A stretch of DNA of 64,000 nt from Gracilibacillus caseinilyticus (GCF_022919115.1 NZ_CP095072.1:62001-126000); one strand, 5' to 3'; counted from the stretch's first letter, positions 1 through 8,084 are shown. Numbers and translations are program-made. Notes: generated by a model from the sequence alone, not told the origin.

Positions 1-1243
1 TCATCGCGATGACAGAACCTACTACAGAACCTGTAACGATACTCGGAATAACGCGGAGCGGATCCTGTGCTGCGAACGGAATTGCACCTTCCGTAATACC
101 GAATAGCCCCATCGTAAATGACGCCTTTCCTGCTTCTCTTTCATTCGGCATATATTTATTTTTATTGATCATTGTTGCAAGTCCCATACCAATCGGCGGT
201 ATACAGATCGAAACCGCAATTGGTCCCATAATTTCATAGTTACCTTCTGCAATCATCGCTGAACCGAATAAGAAAGCTACCTTGTTAAACGGTCCACCCA
301 TATCAACTGCAATCATTGCACCAAGGATTACCGCCAACAGAATCGAACTTGCTCCTTGCATACCAGAAAGCATATTGGTTAAGCCTTCAAAAATTTGGGC
401 AACAGGAGATCCAATTACAAAAATAAATAGAAGACCGACAATTACCGATGAAAAGATCGGAATAAAGATAATCGGCATGACAGGCTGTACGGCTTGTGGT
501 ACTTTTATCTTCTTGATCGCTAAAGCCACATAACCTGCTAGGAAACCAGCAATAATACCGCCGATAAAACCAGCGCCCGCTTCACTTCCATAAAAGCTTC
601 CATTTGCAGCAATATAACCACCGATCATACCAGGTACTAATCCTGGACGATCTGCAATACTTACGGCAATAAAACCTGCCAAAATTGGCACCATAAACAT
701 AAATGATGTATTACCCAGTTTCTCAATCTGCTTCCAGATCGATTCTTCCGGTACTACAATACCGCTTGCCGTCTGCTCACCACCAAGGGTTAGCGCAAGT
801 GCAATTAATAAACCACCAACCACGATAAACGGTACCATGTAAGATACACCATTCATCAAGTGCTTATAAATCGGATTTTCTTTCTTTTTACGATTCTGCT
901 TAATTTCTTCCGAAGACTTCAATTCAGGTCGATAAACAGAAACATCGCCGTCCTGAATTCGCTTAATCAATTCTTTCGGTTTACGAATGCCGTCTTGTAC
1001 ACCGGTCACGATTAATTTTTTCCCGGCAAAACGGTCTTTTGAAACTTCTTTATCTGAAGCAATAATGATACCATCTGCTTCCTCTATATCCTGATCGGTT
1101 AACGCATTTTCGACACCGATCGAACCTTGCGTCTCGACTTTGATATCGATGCCCATTTCTTCGCCTGCTTTTTGTAAATTTTCTGCAGCCATATAAGTGT
1201 GTGCAATACCGACAGGACATGCTGTTACTGCTAATACTTTCAT
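1..1243 (-). CDS. PTS fructose transporter EIIBC subunit, 3' end beyond window
   Basis: The product would import and phosphorylate fructose or a related sugar at the membrane. The N-terminus is an EIIB domain of the fructose class; TACPVGIAHTYMA carries the phospho-accepting Cys near residue 9. A linker of about residues 100-125 leads into a hydrophobic EIIC domain with Gly-rich segments such as GGYIAANGSFYGSEAGAG. ATG at 1241-1243 follows AAAGGAGGAAGCA. The frame is still open at base 1, so at least 414 codons are present and the end is missing. EIIA or fruK partners, if any, lie outside. A PRD regulator with an EIIA domain lies 2.6 kb away on the same strand, but an ABC-F gene separates them, so a regulatory link is inference. 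Confidence 0.9.
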   Translation of the reverse strand, partial: MKVLAVTACPVGIAHTYMAAENLQKAGEEMGIDIKVETQGSIGVENALTDQDIEEADGIIIASDKEVSKDRFAGKKLIVTGVQDGIRKPKELIKRIQDGDVSVYRPELKSSEEIKQNRKKKENPIYKHLMNGVSYMVPFIVVGGLLIALALTLGGEQTASGIVVPEESIWKQIEKLGNTSFMFMVPILAGFIAVSIADRPGLVPGMIGGYIAANGSFYGSEAGAGFIGGIIAGFLAGYVALAIKKIKVPQAVQPVMPIIFIPIFSSVIVGLLFIFVIGSPVAQIFEGLTNMLSGMQGASSILLAVILGAMIAVDMGGPFNKVAFLFGSAMIAEGNYEIMGPIAVSICIPPIGMGLATMINKNKYMPNEREAGKASFTMGLFGITEGAIPFAAQDPLRVIPSIVTGSVVGSVIAM

Positions 1244-1332
1244 GTTGCTTCCTCCTTTTGTGCATGTTTACTGTAATTGCATACACCTATTTTACATCTC
1301 TAATAATCAATTATTATTTTTACTTTTTACCG

Positions 1333-1368
1333 GAACTTGTGGTAAAAATAAATTATTACCACAAGTTC
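1333..1368. terminator. Perfect 13-bp hairpin between ABC-F gene and PTS gene
   Basis: GAACTTGTGGTAA at 1333-1345 is perfectly complementary to 1356-1368 with a 10-nt AT-rich loop. It lies just downstream of the ABC-F stop codon. Neither side has a clean run of T, so termination is likely but not certain; an operator or mRNA 3'-end stabiliser is the alternative. Confidence 0.45.
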
Positions 1369-1397
1369 AATTACGATTTCTTCGCTTAGCACATTTC

Positions 1398-3254
1398 TTA
1401 TAATTGATTACACATTGCTTCCCATTTATTCTCTAATGTTTCTTTTTCCTGATAAAGTTCTTGTAATCGCACTAGATCATCTGTTCTCAACAATGCTTCT
1501 TCTATCTCGATAATCCTTTTCTCCAACGCATCTATCTCGGCTTTTTCACTATTCTTATTCATCTGTTTCCGATTGTTGCTATTAGTGGTTAGTTGTGGTT
1601 TATCTGTTCTTCTTGCTGGTATTTCTCTCATTTCTGTTATTTTTTTCTTGGCCCAATTATAATCACCCTCGAAAGTATAGAGCTTTTTAGATTCAATCCA
1701 ATATATTTTGTGAAACAGTTTGTTAAGAAAATACCTGTCATGAGAAACTGCAAGTATCGTACCTTTGAAATCACTTAATGCCTCTTCCAGTACTTCTCTT
1801 GATTCAATATCCAAATGATTGGTTGGCTCATCTAAAAGCAGAACATTGATATCCTGATACATTAACTGCGCTAAACGTAATCGCATCCGTTCCCCACCGC
1901 TTAATTGAGACACGTGGCGAAAAACATCGTAGCCATAAAACATAAAGCGAGCAAGAATCGCTCTTGCCTCTCCTTCTGTTACCGCCACTTCTTCTCTAAA
2001 AACTTCTATCACTGTTTCCTGCTCAATTCCTGCAAATATTTGCTGCGATAGATAGCCAAATTTCACGTTACTACCAATACTGACCGCACCATTGCTGGGA
2101 TCTAGCTGCTTGAGAATAAGTTTTATTAAAGTAGATTTCCCTGTTCCATTTTCACCAACAATCGCGGCTCGCTCCTGATATTGAAGCAGCAGATTTACTT
2201 GTTCCAGCAAGATTCGCCCAGCGAAACACTTTGAAACATCTGTCAATTTAATCACATCACTTCCACTTCGGTCAGACATTTCCATCGATAGTTTCATTTT
2301 GGCTGGATGTATTACAGGTCGATTTATTTTTTCCATTCGTTCTATCGCTCTTTCCATATTCCTTGCGCGTCGATGCAGGCTGGCATTGGGAGGATTAGCT
2401 CGATTCGCCCAATCTCTCAAGCGCTTGATCGCCTCTTTCATCTTTTTTATTTTTTTCTGTTGTTCTTCATACGCCATGAATTCCCTTAGAAGCTTTTCCT
2501 CTTTTTCTTTGACGAATCCTGAAAAATTAGTATGGTATGTCGATAACTCTCCATCTTCGAGATCAATGACTTTATTCGTCACTTCATCTAAAAAGTAGCG
2601 GTCATGGGAGATGATAACCACTGTTCCCTGATAAGTTTGCAGAAATTGTCCCAACCATTCCACAGCCATTAAATCTAAATGGTTGGTTGGTTCGTCTAAC
2701 AGCAGCATATCTGACTGTTGCAGCAACATTAAACCTAATCCCACTTTCGTTTTTTCACCACCACTTAACGTGGAGAATGGTCGCTGCAGTAGATCCTGAA
2801 TATTTAGACCATGCGCAATCTTTTCTATATTTGATTCTATTTCATAACCACCATTGATCGAAAACTGATCTTGTAAAATGCCATATTCAGCGATCAAGGT
2901 TTGTATGTGCTCGTTATTTTCCTCTGTTGCCATTTTCTTTTCCGTTTGTTTCAACTTATCCTCGATTTGCATTAAGGAGGAAAAGGCTGATCTTAAAACA
3001 TCTTTTACTGTCTCTGCATTTTTATATTCTGGTATTTGGGAGAGATAGCCAATGACTAATCTTCGTTTCCAATGAATTTGACCAGAATCAGGGATTTCTT
3101 CTCCTGCTATAAGACGAAGCAGCGTCGTCTTGCCGCTACCATTTCGCCCAACTAAGGCAACACGTTGCTTCTCTTTTATTTCTAATGATAGATTTTGAAA
3201 AATGACATTTCCTCCGTACACTTTCTCTATATTATTTACACTGCATACAATCAT
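1398..3254 (-). CDS. ABC-F family ATPase, ribosome-protection or translation-factor type
   Basis: The 618-residue soluble protein has two ABC ATPase cassettes and no membrane domain, the hallmark of ABC-F proteins, which bind the ribosomal E site to relieve antibiotic inhibition or stalling. Cassette 1 has Walker A GRNGSGKTT near residue 37 and LSGGEKTKVGLGL with LLLDEPTNHLD. A charged interdomain linker follows (residues about 245-330, containing RDWANRANPPNASLHRRARN). Cassette 2 has GENGTGKST and LSGGERMRLRLAQ. The C-terminal tail is a predicted coiled coil. ATG 3254 follows AAAAGGAG. The leader holds a small ORF and a hairpin-U8 just 5 nt before the ribosome site, as is typical for antibiotic-inducible ABC-F genes; the drug specificity cannot be read from sequence. 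Confidence 0.88.
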   Translation of the reverse strand: MIVCSVNNIEKVYGGNVIFQNLSLEIKEKQRVALVGRNGSGKTTLLRLIAGEEIPDSGQIHWKRRLVIGYLSQIPEYKNAETVKDVLRSAFSSLMQIEDKLKQTEKKMATEENNEHIQTLIAEYGILQDQFSINGGYEIESNIEKIAHGLNIQDLLQRPFSTLSGGEKTKVGLGLMLLQQSDMLLLDEPTNHLDLMAVEWLGQFLQTYQGTVVIISHDRYFLDEVTNKVIDLEDGELSTYHTNFSGFVKEKEEKLLREFMAYEEQQKKIKKMKEAIKRLRDWANRANPPNASLHRRARNMERAIERMEKINRPVIHPAKMKLSMEMSDRSGSDVIKLTDVSKCFAGRILLEQVNLLLQYQERAAIVGENGTGKSTLIKLILKQLDPSNGAVSIGSNVKFGYLSQQIFAGIEQETVIEVFREEVAVTEGEARAILARFMFYGYDVFRHVSQLSGGERMRLRLAQLMYQDINVLLLDEPTNHLDIESREVLEEALSDFKGTILAVSHDRYFLNKLFHKIYWIESKKLYTFEGDYNWAKKKITEMREIPARRTDKPQLTTNSNNRKQMNKNSEKAEIDALEKRIIEIEEALLRTDDLVRLQELYQEKETLENKWEAMCNQL

Positions 3255-3273
3255 TTCTGATTCTCCTTTTCAT

Positions 3274-3307
3274 AAAAAAAACCATAGGAAGACAAATCTC
3301 CCCATGG
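3274..3307 (-). terminator. Intrinsic terminator (attenuator) directly ahead of the ABC-F ribosome site
   Basis: On the minus strand CCATGGGGAGA pairs over 11 bp (G-U pairs allowed) with TCTTCCTATGG across a 4-nt loop, followed by eight T. The tail ends about 5 nt before the AAAAGGAG of the ABC-F gene. There is no other gene for it to terminate between it and the small ORF at 3629-3766. It therefore reads as a conditional attenuator of the ABC-F gene. Confidence 0.7.
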
Positions 3308-3330
3308 CTAACGTTCTCACTATAGATAGA

Positions 3331-3563
3331 TATAAGAAAAGCGCAAGTGCCCATTTAGAAACGAAGCGACTGGACGGCATTAACTAAGATAAAGGAATCA
3401 CGGTGAGCAAGTGATTTCGATGATGACTTTCTCCCAAGGCCATAATCGTGACTAGGCCTCTTTTATCGTAGGGTGATGCAGGAAGTCGTCTAGTTTCTGA
3501 GTGCACGAGTGGACATGGCCGATATTCTTAAACATCGGTACATGGCCTCTAATTTTTCTTATA
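3331..3563. repeat. MITE-like structured intergenic element with 10-bp terminal inverted repeats
   Basis: The segment begins TATAAGAAAA (3331-3340) and ends with its exact complement TTTTCTTATA (3554-3563). Between them is GC-richer, non-coding sequence with internal repeats (ACATGGCC twice; CCGAT/ATCGG hairpin near 3518-3538; AGGCC words near 3437 and 3453). There is no ORF of note. It sits inside the ABC-F leader between two minus-strand terminators, so it lengthens that 5' UTR or separates promoter from gene. It could be a small transposon derivative or a conserved RNA; comparison with other genomic copies would decide. Confidence 0.55.
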
Positions 3564-3566
3564 CAA

Positions 3567-3596
3567 TAAAAAAGGAGAGCACAAAACAGGCCCTCC
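3567..3596 (-). terminator. Intrinsic terminator downstream of the leader ORF
   Basis: On the minus strand GGAGGGC pairs with GCTCTCC (7 bp, one G-U) over a 9-nt loop and is followed by TTTTTT. It lies 33 nt after the stop of the small ORF at 3629-3766. It may be a second attenuator in the ABC-F leader or the end of the upstream transcript. Confidence 0.6.
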
Positions 3597-3628
3597 TTCC
3601 TATCCTATATGTGGGTTAAGAGATGTTT

Positions 3629-3766
3629 TCACTGTTTTTCATTTGCTATTAAGTTGTTACAAAAGGACATACGTATCCCGTTAACAACTTCAATCGCAAA
3701 TTTCGCACGGCAAAAATAAAGGTATTCCAACCATTGTCCATGCACAAAAACAGCTTGATTTAACAT
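3629..3766 (-). CDS. 45-residue small ORF, candidate leader peptide of the ABC-F gene
   Basis: ATG at 3764-3766 is preceded by a strong ribosome site (GGAGGTGGGGAAAAG). The 45-residue product starts MLNQAVFVHGQWLEYLYF and has no signal peptide or recognised domain. It stands in its own transcript region between a plausible promoter (3801-3829) and a terminator (3567-3596), with the ABC-F gene next downstream. The placement matches ribosome-sensing leader peptides that control antibiotic-resistance ABC-F and Erm genes. The role is inferred from layout only; an independent small protein is the alternative. Confidence 0.55.
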   Translation of the reverse strand: MLNQAVFVHGQWLEYLYFCRAKFAIEVVNGIRMSFCNNLIANEKQ

Positions 3767-3800
3767 CTTTTCCCCACCTCCGATCATTAAAGTTAACACA

Positions 3801-3829
3801 ATTGTACTACTAATTTGACAATAATACAA
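3801..3829 (-). promoter_or_regulatory. Candidate sigma-A promoter for the leader ORF and ABC-F gene
   Basis: On the minus strand TTGTAT (3824-3829) and TACAAT (3801-3806) are separated by 17 bp, between the end of the PRD regulator gene and the small ORF. The -10 is good and the -35 weak. A start near 3794 would give a leader of about 540 nt before the ABC-F gene. Confidence 0.4.
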
Positions 3830-3831
3830 AT

Positions 3832-5748
3832 CTAATGTAAACGATTTATAAAGGATTGGATATCCTTTACATCCAGTAATCGAGATACCGCTGCAGGACT
3901 TTCGCTTAATTGGACGATGTGACTGACTGCCGCACGATTCCATTGTTGATCGTTACCGGATATGGCCAGCATAAAAACAATCGATACACGTTCATCGCCC
4001 CATTTCATCGGTTCTTTTAGCAAAGCAACAGCTATCGCAGATTGAAGAACCTGCTTCGGATTACCGTGTGGAATCGCTATTCCTCCACCAATGGACGTAG
4101 CAGAACGTCGCTCTCGTAAAACCGCGCTATGGATAAACGATTTCTCAACAATGCCTTTTTCATATAATACGTTTCCAAGTTGTTCAATCACTTGAAAAGG
4201 ATGTTCTTTCTCCAGTTGCAATTGGACAAGATCCCCTCTGATTAACGATGAGAGGGCCGTTGATTTGTTTTCTAGCTCCTTATGCTCTATCGCAGACAAA
4301 AATTGATTTAACTTCTGCTTGTCCTTTGATTCTAACAAGGGTGTAACTCTAACATAAGGAACTTGGGTAGTTGATAAATCAATCGTTGATATGATCAAAT
4401 CAATGTGATCATGATCTAAATACGTGTTCAGATCAGCTTTTCCGACACAAGCGACTATCTCCATATCCTGATAATGCTGTTCGACCTTTGCTTGTAATAA
4501 ATGAGACATCCCGACACCCATATGACAAACAATCAATGCTCTTCTTTTCCGTTCCCTGCTTGCCTCGAGACGTTCTACCGACGCTTGAAAATGTAGCACT
4601 AAATAGGCTGCTTCATCTTCTGGAACTTCGAGACGGTGCTTTTCTTTAATATCTGATAGAGCTATCATTACCATATTAAACATATAGGGATACATTTTTT
4701 TGATTTCAGGTAAAAGTGGATTTGTAATAGGAAATCCGTATTTCAAACGATTGATAACCGAATGAATGTGAACGGTTAATCCACTTTTCAACATGTCATC
4801 ATTGCCGAATGCAAATAAGGTGAGATCACTAAGTCTTGCGATGAGAGTTTCAATCACTTCTGCTAGAAATTGATTATCAAGTAAGGAGTCGTCCTCTCTA
4901 TCTCCTTTCTTCTTGCTGCTAATGAGATGCCAGGTGAAATAAATCCTTTCATCTTCTGAAAAAGAAAGCTTAAACACCTCTTCTAAATAGGCAAAGAAGG
5001 AAACCGCATACGCATATTCACGATGTTGAATGACGGTTTCTTTTTCAGTTAATGGAACCGTTACAGGAGACTTTTGTCTTGTTCGCTTCATCATAATCAA
5101 TGCATGAACAAGCAGGCTTTCGATAGCTCCATCCGTAAAAGCGATCGCATATTGCTGTTGCAATTCATCAAGTGCTCGCTGGACTGTCGTTATTTCATAT
5201 GGATAGAACAAATCCATCACATACGTCTTATCTGTTGAAACCGAGGAAATAAGCTCTGACAAATGTGCCAGTGCACTTCTCTTGTGCAGCTCGTCCCCTT
5301 CAACTATGTTACCGACGCGTGGTTTGGAAACCAATTCCAACTGATAATCAGATAGCCAATTTGCAATACTTGCTAACTCTTTTTTGACCGTTTGTTTAGG
5401 CACAAAGAACGCCGCCGAAAACTGCTGGAGCGTAGTCGGTTTATCATGTACCAGCAGTTGATATGCCATTTCTACCAGGCGATCTTCCTGACTTTTTGGT
5501 TCAGCTGCTAACAATTGCTGAAATACAGCAGTTCGATCATCATTGTTTATTTCCAGGGTAATTCCTATACCTGGCTGTCGTGTAATCTTTGCACTCTGAT
5601 AATCGGCCAATACAGATTCTATTTTCTTTAAATCATTACGAACCGTTTTCTCCGCACATTCAAGTTGATTGGCTAAATGCATAATCGTAAGCGTTTGATC
5701 GTTTTGAATAAGTAGCGTACGTAACAATTCTTTTTGTCGATCGTTCAT
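3832..5748 (-). CDS. PRD-containing transcriptional regulator with EIIB-like and EIIA domains
   Basis: This 638-residue protein has the MtlR/LicR-type layout: N-terminal HTH domains (residues about 1-150, with LECAEKTVRNDLKKI), two PTS regulation domains (about 170-280 and 295-400, with HIHSVINRLKYGFPI and AYLVLHF), a small EIIB-like domain (about 405-490, starting RRALIVCHMGVG) and a C-terminal EIIA of the fructose/mannitol class (about 500-638). The EIIA site is GGGIAIPHGNP with the phosphorylatable His. Such regulators activate a sugar PTS operon according to HPr and EIIB phosphorylation. ATG 5748 follows AAAAGAGGTG. Candidate targets are the fructose-type PTS gene at the window start or genes elsewhere; the sugar is not identifiable. 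Confidence 0.9.
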   Translation of the reverse strand: MNDRQKELLRTLLIQNDQTLTIMHLANQLECAEKTVRNDLKKIESVLADYQSAKITRQPGIGITLEINNDDRTAVFQQLLAAEPKSQEDRLVEMAYQLLVHDKPTTLQQFSAAFFVPKQTVKKELASIANWLSDYQLELVSKPRVGNIVEGDELHKRSALAHLSELISSVSTDKTYVMDLFYPYEITTVQRALDELQQQYAIAFTDGAIESLLVHALIMMKRTRQKSPVTVPLTEKETVIQHREYAYAVSFFAYLEEVFKLSFSEDERIYFTWHLISSKKKGDREDDSLLDNQFLAEVIETLIARLSDLTLFAFGNDDMLKSGLTVHIHSVINRLKYGFPITNPLLPEIKKMYPYMFNMVMIALSDIKEKHRLEVPEDEAAYLVLHFQASVERLEASRERKRRALIVCHMGVGMSHLLQAKVEQHYQDMEIVACVGKADLNTYLDHDHIDLIISTIDLSTTQVPYVRVTPLLESKDKQKLNQFLSAIEHKELENKSTALSSLIRGDLVQLQLEKEHPFQVIEQLGNVLYEKGIVEKSFIHSAVLRERRSATSIGGGIAIPHGNPKQVLQSAIAVALLKEPMKWGDERVSIVFMLAISGNDQQWNRAAVSHIVQLSESPAAVSRLLDVKDIQSFINRLH

Positions 5749-5879
5749 GATTACACCTCTTTTACTGTTGCTTCAAAGTGTAGCATATTCCGCTTTAACA
5801 TGCATCAGCAGCTGTTTTGTTGGAAAGTTTCAGAATAAAAGTTTGTGTGAAAAAGGGGTAGCATTAAGACATTTCTAAT

Positions 5880-5909
5880 AAAGAAAAACCGGGCATTACA
5901 TCGCCCAGT
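5880..5909 (-). terminator. Intrinsic terminator after the cytochrome b-like gene
   Basis: On the minus strand ACTGGGC pairs with GCCCGGT (7 bp, one G-U) over an 8-nt loop, followed by TTTTTCTTT. It closes the minus-strand transcript that includes 5982-6638 and separates it from the PRD regulator gene. Confidence 0.7.
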
Positions 5910-5981
5910 TCTAACTAACATAAGTATATAGAACTCCTTTAATAAGAATCCATACTTTTATTTTTTCAATCTCTTTATGAT

Positions 5982-6638
5982 TTACTCACCCAAGCATTGG
6001 TGGAATAGCCTCTTTTTTCCTAGATCTAGAAAATACGTACGAAGCCACTTTACGATCATTGGAGAAAAAACAAGTGTAATCATAAGGCCTGTCATCAGTT
6101 GTAAAAAAGTCCTCCGCCGATATATCGGATTGTTAGCCTCCACAATCATTGGTTTTTCTTCTTTTTTCACAGGTTTCACAAGTCGTTTAAACCACTTGCT
6201 CCTCGTAACACTATGATAAATCAAGTATGGCACACCAAGCCATGTAGCAAAACCATGGATAACTAATGCTCCTGAACTGATTATCGATGGAACTTGACGA
6301 TGATAGGTCAATATTAGCCCTGATAAGATCAGCACTAATAGCACTGACAAAACATAATAAAGGTTGATTCGGTGATTTTTTCTCTTCTTTAGCGTTTTGA
6401 GATGCTTTTGCATTTTTGGTATATAGAATAATATAGGCAAAAGACTGATAAAACCTATCCATACATGACTCTCTCTTACCAAGACACGAATCGCTGGAAA
6501 AGCTAATCGAAAAGAAGAAGAGAATAATAGAAAACCGGTGATAGCTAATATCGTAAAGATAATCGCATTAGCATGATGAAGCCTGACTAACCGTTGTCCA
6601 ACATTCAGCTTTCTTTTAAAGAATAAACGCCAATTCAT
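5982..6638 (-). CDS. Cytochrome b561/b6-like membrane protein, probably a truncated redox fusion
   Basis: The 218-residue product has about four hydrophobic segments (residues roughly 25-50, 60-80, 95-115, 125-150) with His residues (LHHANA, ESHVW, YHRQV, VIHGF) suited to haem binding. A fifth segment follows a twin-Arg-like YRRRTFLQ motif (about residues 173-180), resembling proteins in which a cytochrome b region leads into an exported molybdopterin oxidoreductase. Here the protein ends within about 25 residues of that segment and nothing catalytic follows. The ATG sits 17 nt after the stop of the histidine kinase remnant with AAAGGGGAG between. The truncation idea is inference from architecture; a genuine short b-type cytochrome is possible. 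Confidence 0.6.
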   Translation of the reverse strand: MNWRLFFKRKLNVGQRLVRLHHANAIIFTILAITGFLLFSSSFRLAFPAIRVLVRESHVWIGFISLLPILFYIPKMQKHLKTLKKRKNHRINLYYVLSVLLVLILSGLILTYHRQVPSIISSGALVIHGFATWLGVPYLIYHSVTRSKWFKRLVKPVKKEEKPMIVEANNPIYRRRTFLQLMTGLMITLVFSPMIVKWLRTYFLDLGKKRLFHQCLGE

Positions 6639-6655
6639 CTATTTTCTCCCCTTTT

Positions 6656-7184
6656 TCAAATAGGTAACGTAACTGTAAAGGTAGTCCCTTCACCATAAAT
6701 ACTGTCCGCCGAAATGGTACCATCATGGGCTTCTACAATTGATTTAGCAATTGCCAGTCCTAGACCAGAACCACCATATTTCTGATTACGGGATTTTTCG
6801 GCACGGTACATTCGCTCAAAAATATATGCCAAATCCCCTTCTTTCATACCTTCACCACTGTCATGAATACTAATTTGCACCTCACTATTAAATTCGATTT
6901 GCACTGTTATCGTAATCGTACCATCTTCAACAGAATAGCGAATAGCATTATCGATTAAGTTAAACAAAACTTGCTTGAAGTAAGAGCTGTCGACATTTAT
7001 GGCAACGGATTGTTTTGGCAGATCGATAGAAACGTGGAGATTTTTTTGCTCGATGTGAATATGCTCATGCTGAAGAACAGACAGTAAAAGATCATCTATA
7101 TTTACCTTATTTCGATCAAGCTTCATCATTCCGGAATCTAACAATGATAATTGGAATAATTGCTGAATTAATTTTCTCTTCCTT
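6656..7184 (-). pseudogene. Histidine kinase remnant: C-terminal half only
   Basis: About 170 residues match the C-terminal half of a sensor kinase. They cover the end of the dimerisation helix (LFQLSLLDSGMM) and the ATP-binding HATPase domain with N box NLIDNAIRYS, G1 box DSGEGM, F box YIFERMYRAEKS and G2 box GGSGLGLAIAKSIVEAH. The sensor region, membrane helices and phosphorylated His box are missing. Upstream the frame runs into another gene's coding sequence read out of frame (lipoprotein at 7116-7379), so the join near 7165-7190 looks like a deletion. No response regulator is adjacent. A stand-alone start would have no ribosome site, so function is unlikely. Confidence 0.75.
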
Positions 7185-7379
7185 TTCCATATCACCCTCT
7201 GACATGTCCTCTTCCGCCATTTCTTCAGCATCCATCTCACCTTCCATATCTTCTTCCATCATTTCCTCTTCGTTCATATTTTCATTTTCCATGTTATCTG
7301 CAGGATCCTCATCCCCTCCACAAGCTGCCAACACGAGTACACTCAATATGGATAATAATACCAACCATTGTTTCATCAT
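7116..7379 (-). pseudogene. 5' end of a small acidic lipoprotein gene, fused out of frame to kinase remnant
   Basis: The ORF starts with a lipoprotein signal (MMKQWLVLLSILSVLVLAAC, lipobox LAAC followed by GG). A Met/Glu/Asp-rich stretch with repeated EEM and EDM words follows to about residue 65. Its last 20 or so residues are histidine kinase DNA read in the wrong frame, so the native 3' end is gone. ATG is preceded by GGAGAGATATA. Met-rich acidic lipoproteins are often linked to metal handling, but too little remains to say. It may still be secreted as a short lipoprotein. Confidence 0.6.
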
Positions 7380-7617
7380 TATATCTCTCCTTTAATTTGT
7401 GATTATAGTAAGGTTATCCAATAAATCTTGCGTATTTATAAATGAAATATTAAAAAAGTATTACATTTACATTCGAAAAGGTTGTCATAAAATCTCACAC
7501 AGTATTTGTTACTTTTCACAATATGGTTTATTATTAAATTCAACAAACAGACACTAATCGATTAAATAAAATTAAGAATCTTTTACACTATCATTACAAT
7601 AGTTAACAAAAAAGATG

Positions 7618-7646
7618 TTGATACCGTTTTCATTTTGTGGTAAGAT
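7618..7646 (+). promoter_or_regulatory. Sigma-A type promoter for the Sda-like gene
   Basis: TTGATA (7618-7623) and TAAGAT (7641-7646) are separated by exactly 17 bp and lie 33 nt before the ATG at 7679. The 300 bp between this gene and the lipoprotein remnant contain nothing else that I recognise. Confidence 0.65.
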
Positions 7647-7678
7647 ACTAATACAAAGATCAAAATGGAGGTTCAGAG

Positions 7679-7882
7679 ATGAATTTTTACGAAAAGTTGC
7701 CAGATGATGTATTAATTCAATTTTATGAAGAACTGAACAAATCGATCGAACTCGGCCACGTTACCAAATCATCTTATTATGAGCTCGGACTAATTATTTC
7801 TGTATTAAATAGTAGAAATATTAATGTGGAGCAACAAGTTTCAGAAGTAGCTAGCGAACGGATTTCATTTGTTATCGCATGA
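7679..7882 (+). CDS. 67-residue protein, possibly Sda-like checkpoint inhibitor
   Basis: A small soluble helical protein. ATG is preceded by GGAGG (spacing 8) and by a good promoter. The N-terminal pattern KLPDDVLIQFYEELNKSIELG resembles Sda, the small inhibitor of sporulation histidine kinases (B. subtilis form LSDELLIESYFKA), and the length is close (Sda about 46-52; here 67). The similarity is short and by eye, so the family call is tentative. It is monocistronic, with terminator-like hairpins downstream and only degraded two-component genes upstream. Confidence 0.5.
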   Translation: MNFYEKLPDDVLIQFYEELNKSIELGHVTKSSYYELGLIISVLNSRNINVEQQVSEVASERISFVIA

Positions 7883-7922
7883 TCACATTACAACTACTTT
7901 GTCTTTTTACATAATACAATGA

Positions 7923-7957
7923 AGGACAGTTCTTTTCAGGAGACCTGTCTTTTTTAC
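7923..7957 (+). terminator. Terminator of the Sda-like gene
   Basis: AGGACAG at 7923-7929 pairs with CTGTCTT at 7945-7951 (one G-U), followed by a run of T. It lies 40 nt after the stop codon. Confidence 0.6.
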
Positions 7958-8025
7958 GTGTAAAGAATGATAGTATCCCTATTTCTTTATTCTTATGAAT
8001 ATTTCATTTTGATTTTTCTCTTACT

Positions 8026-8084
8026 TGTCCATAAGTTTTAATCTTATGGACAGCTTTTTCATTTTCCCTCTTTTTGTCCATAAG
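8026..8084. repeat. Inverted repeat TGTCCATAAG with a third copy
   Basis: TGTCCATAAG (8026-8035) and its exact complement (8043-8052) form a 10-bp hairpin followed by GCTTTTTC on the plus strand. The same 10-mer recurs at 8075-8084. It could be a second plus-strand terminator or a protein-binding array between the Sda-like gene and the convergent nucleoside transporter operon. Confidence 0.45.

Noticed and set aside
3301..3620. T-box or other tRNA-sensing leader before the ABC-F gene
   Set aside because: No T-box consensus word (AGGGTGGnACCGCG type) and no specifier loop; attenuation by a leader ORF fits better.
7414..7422. DnaA box upstream of the Sda-like gene
   Set aside because: TTATCCAAT has two mismatches to TTATCCACA and is single; not enough for a call.
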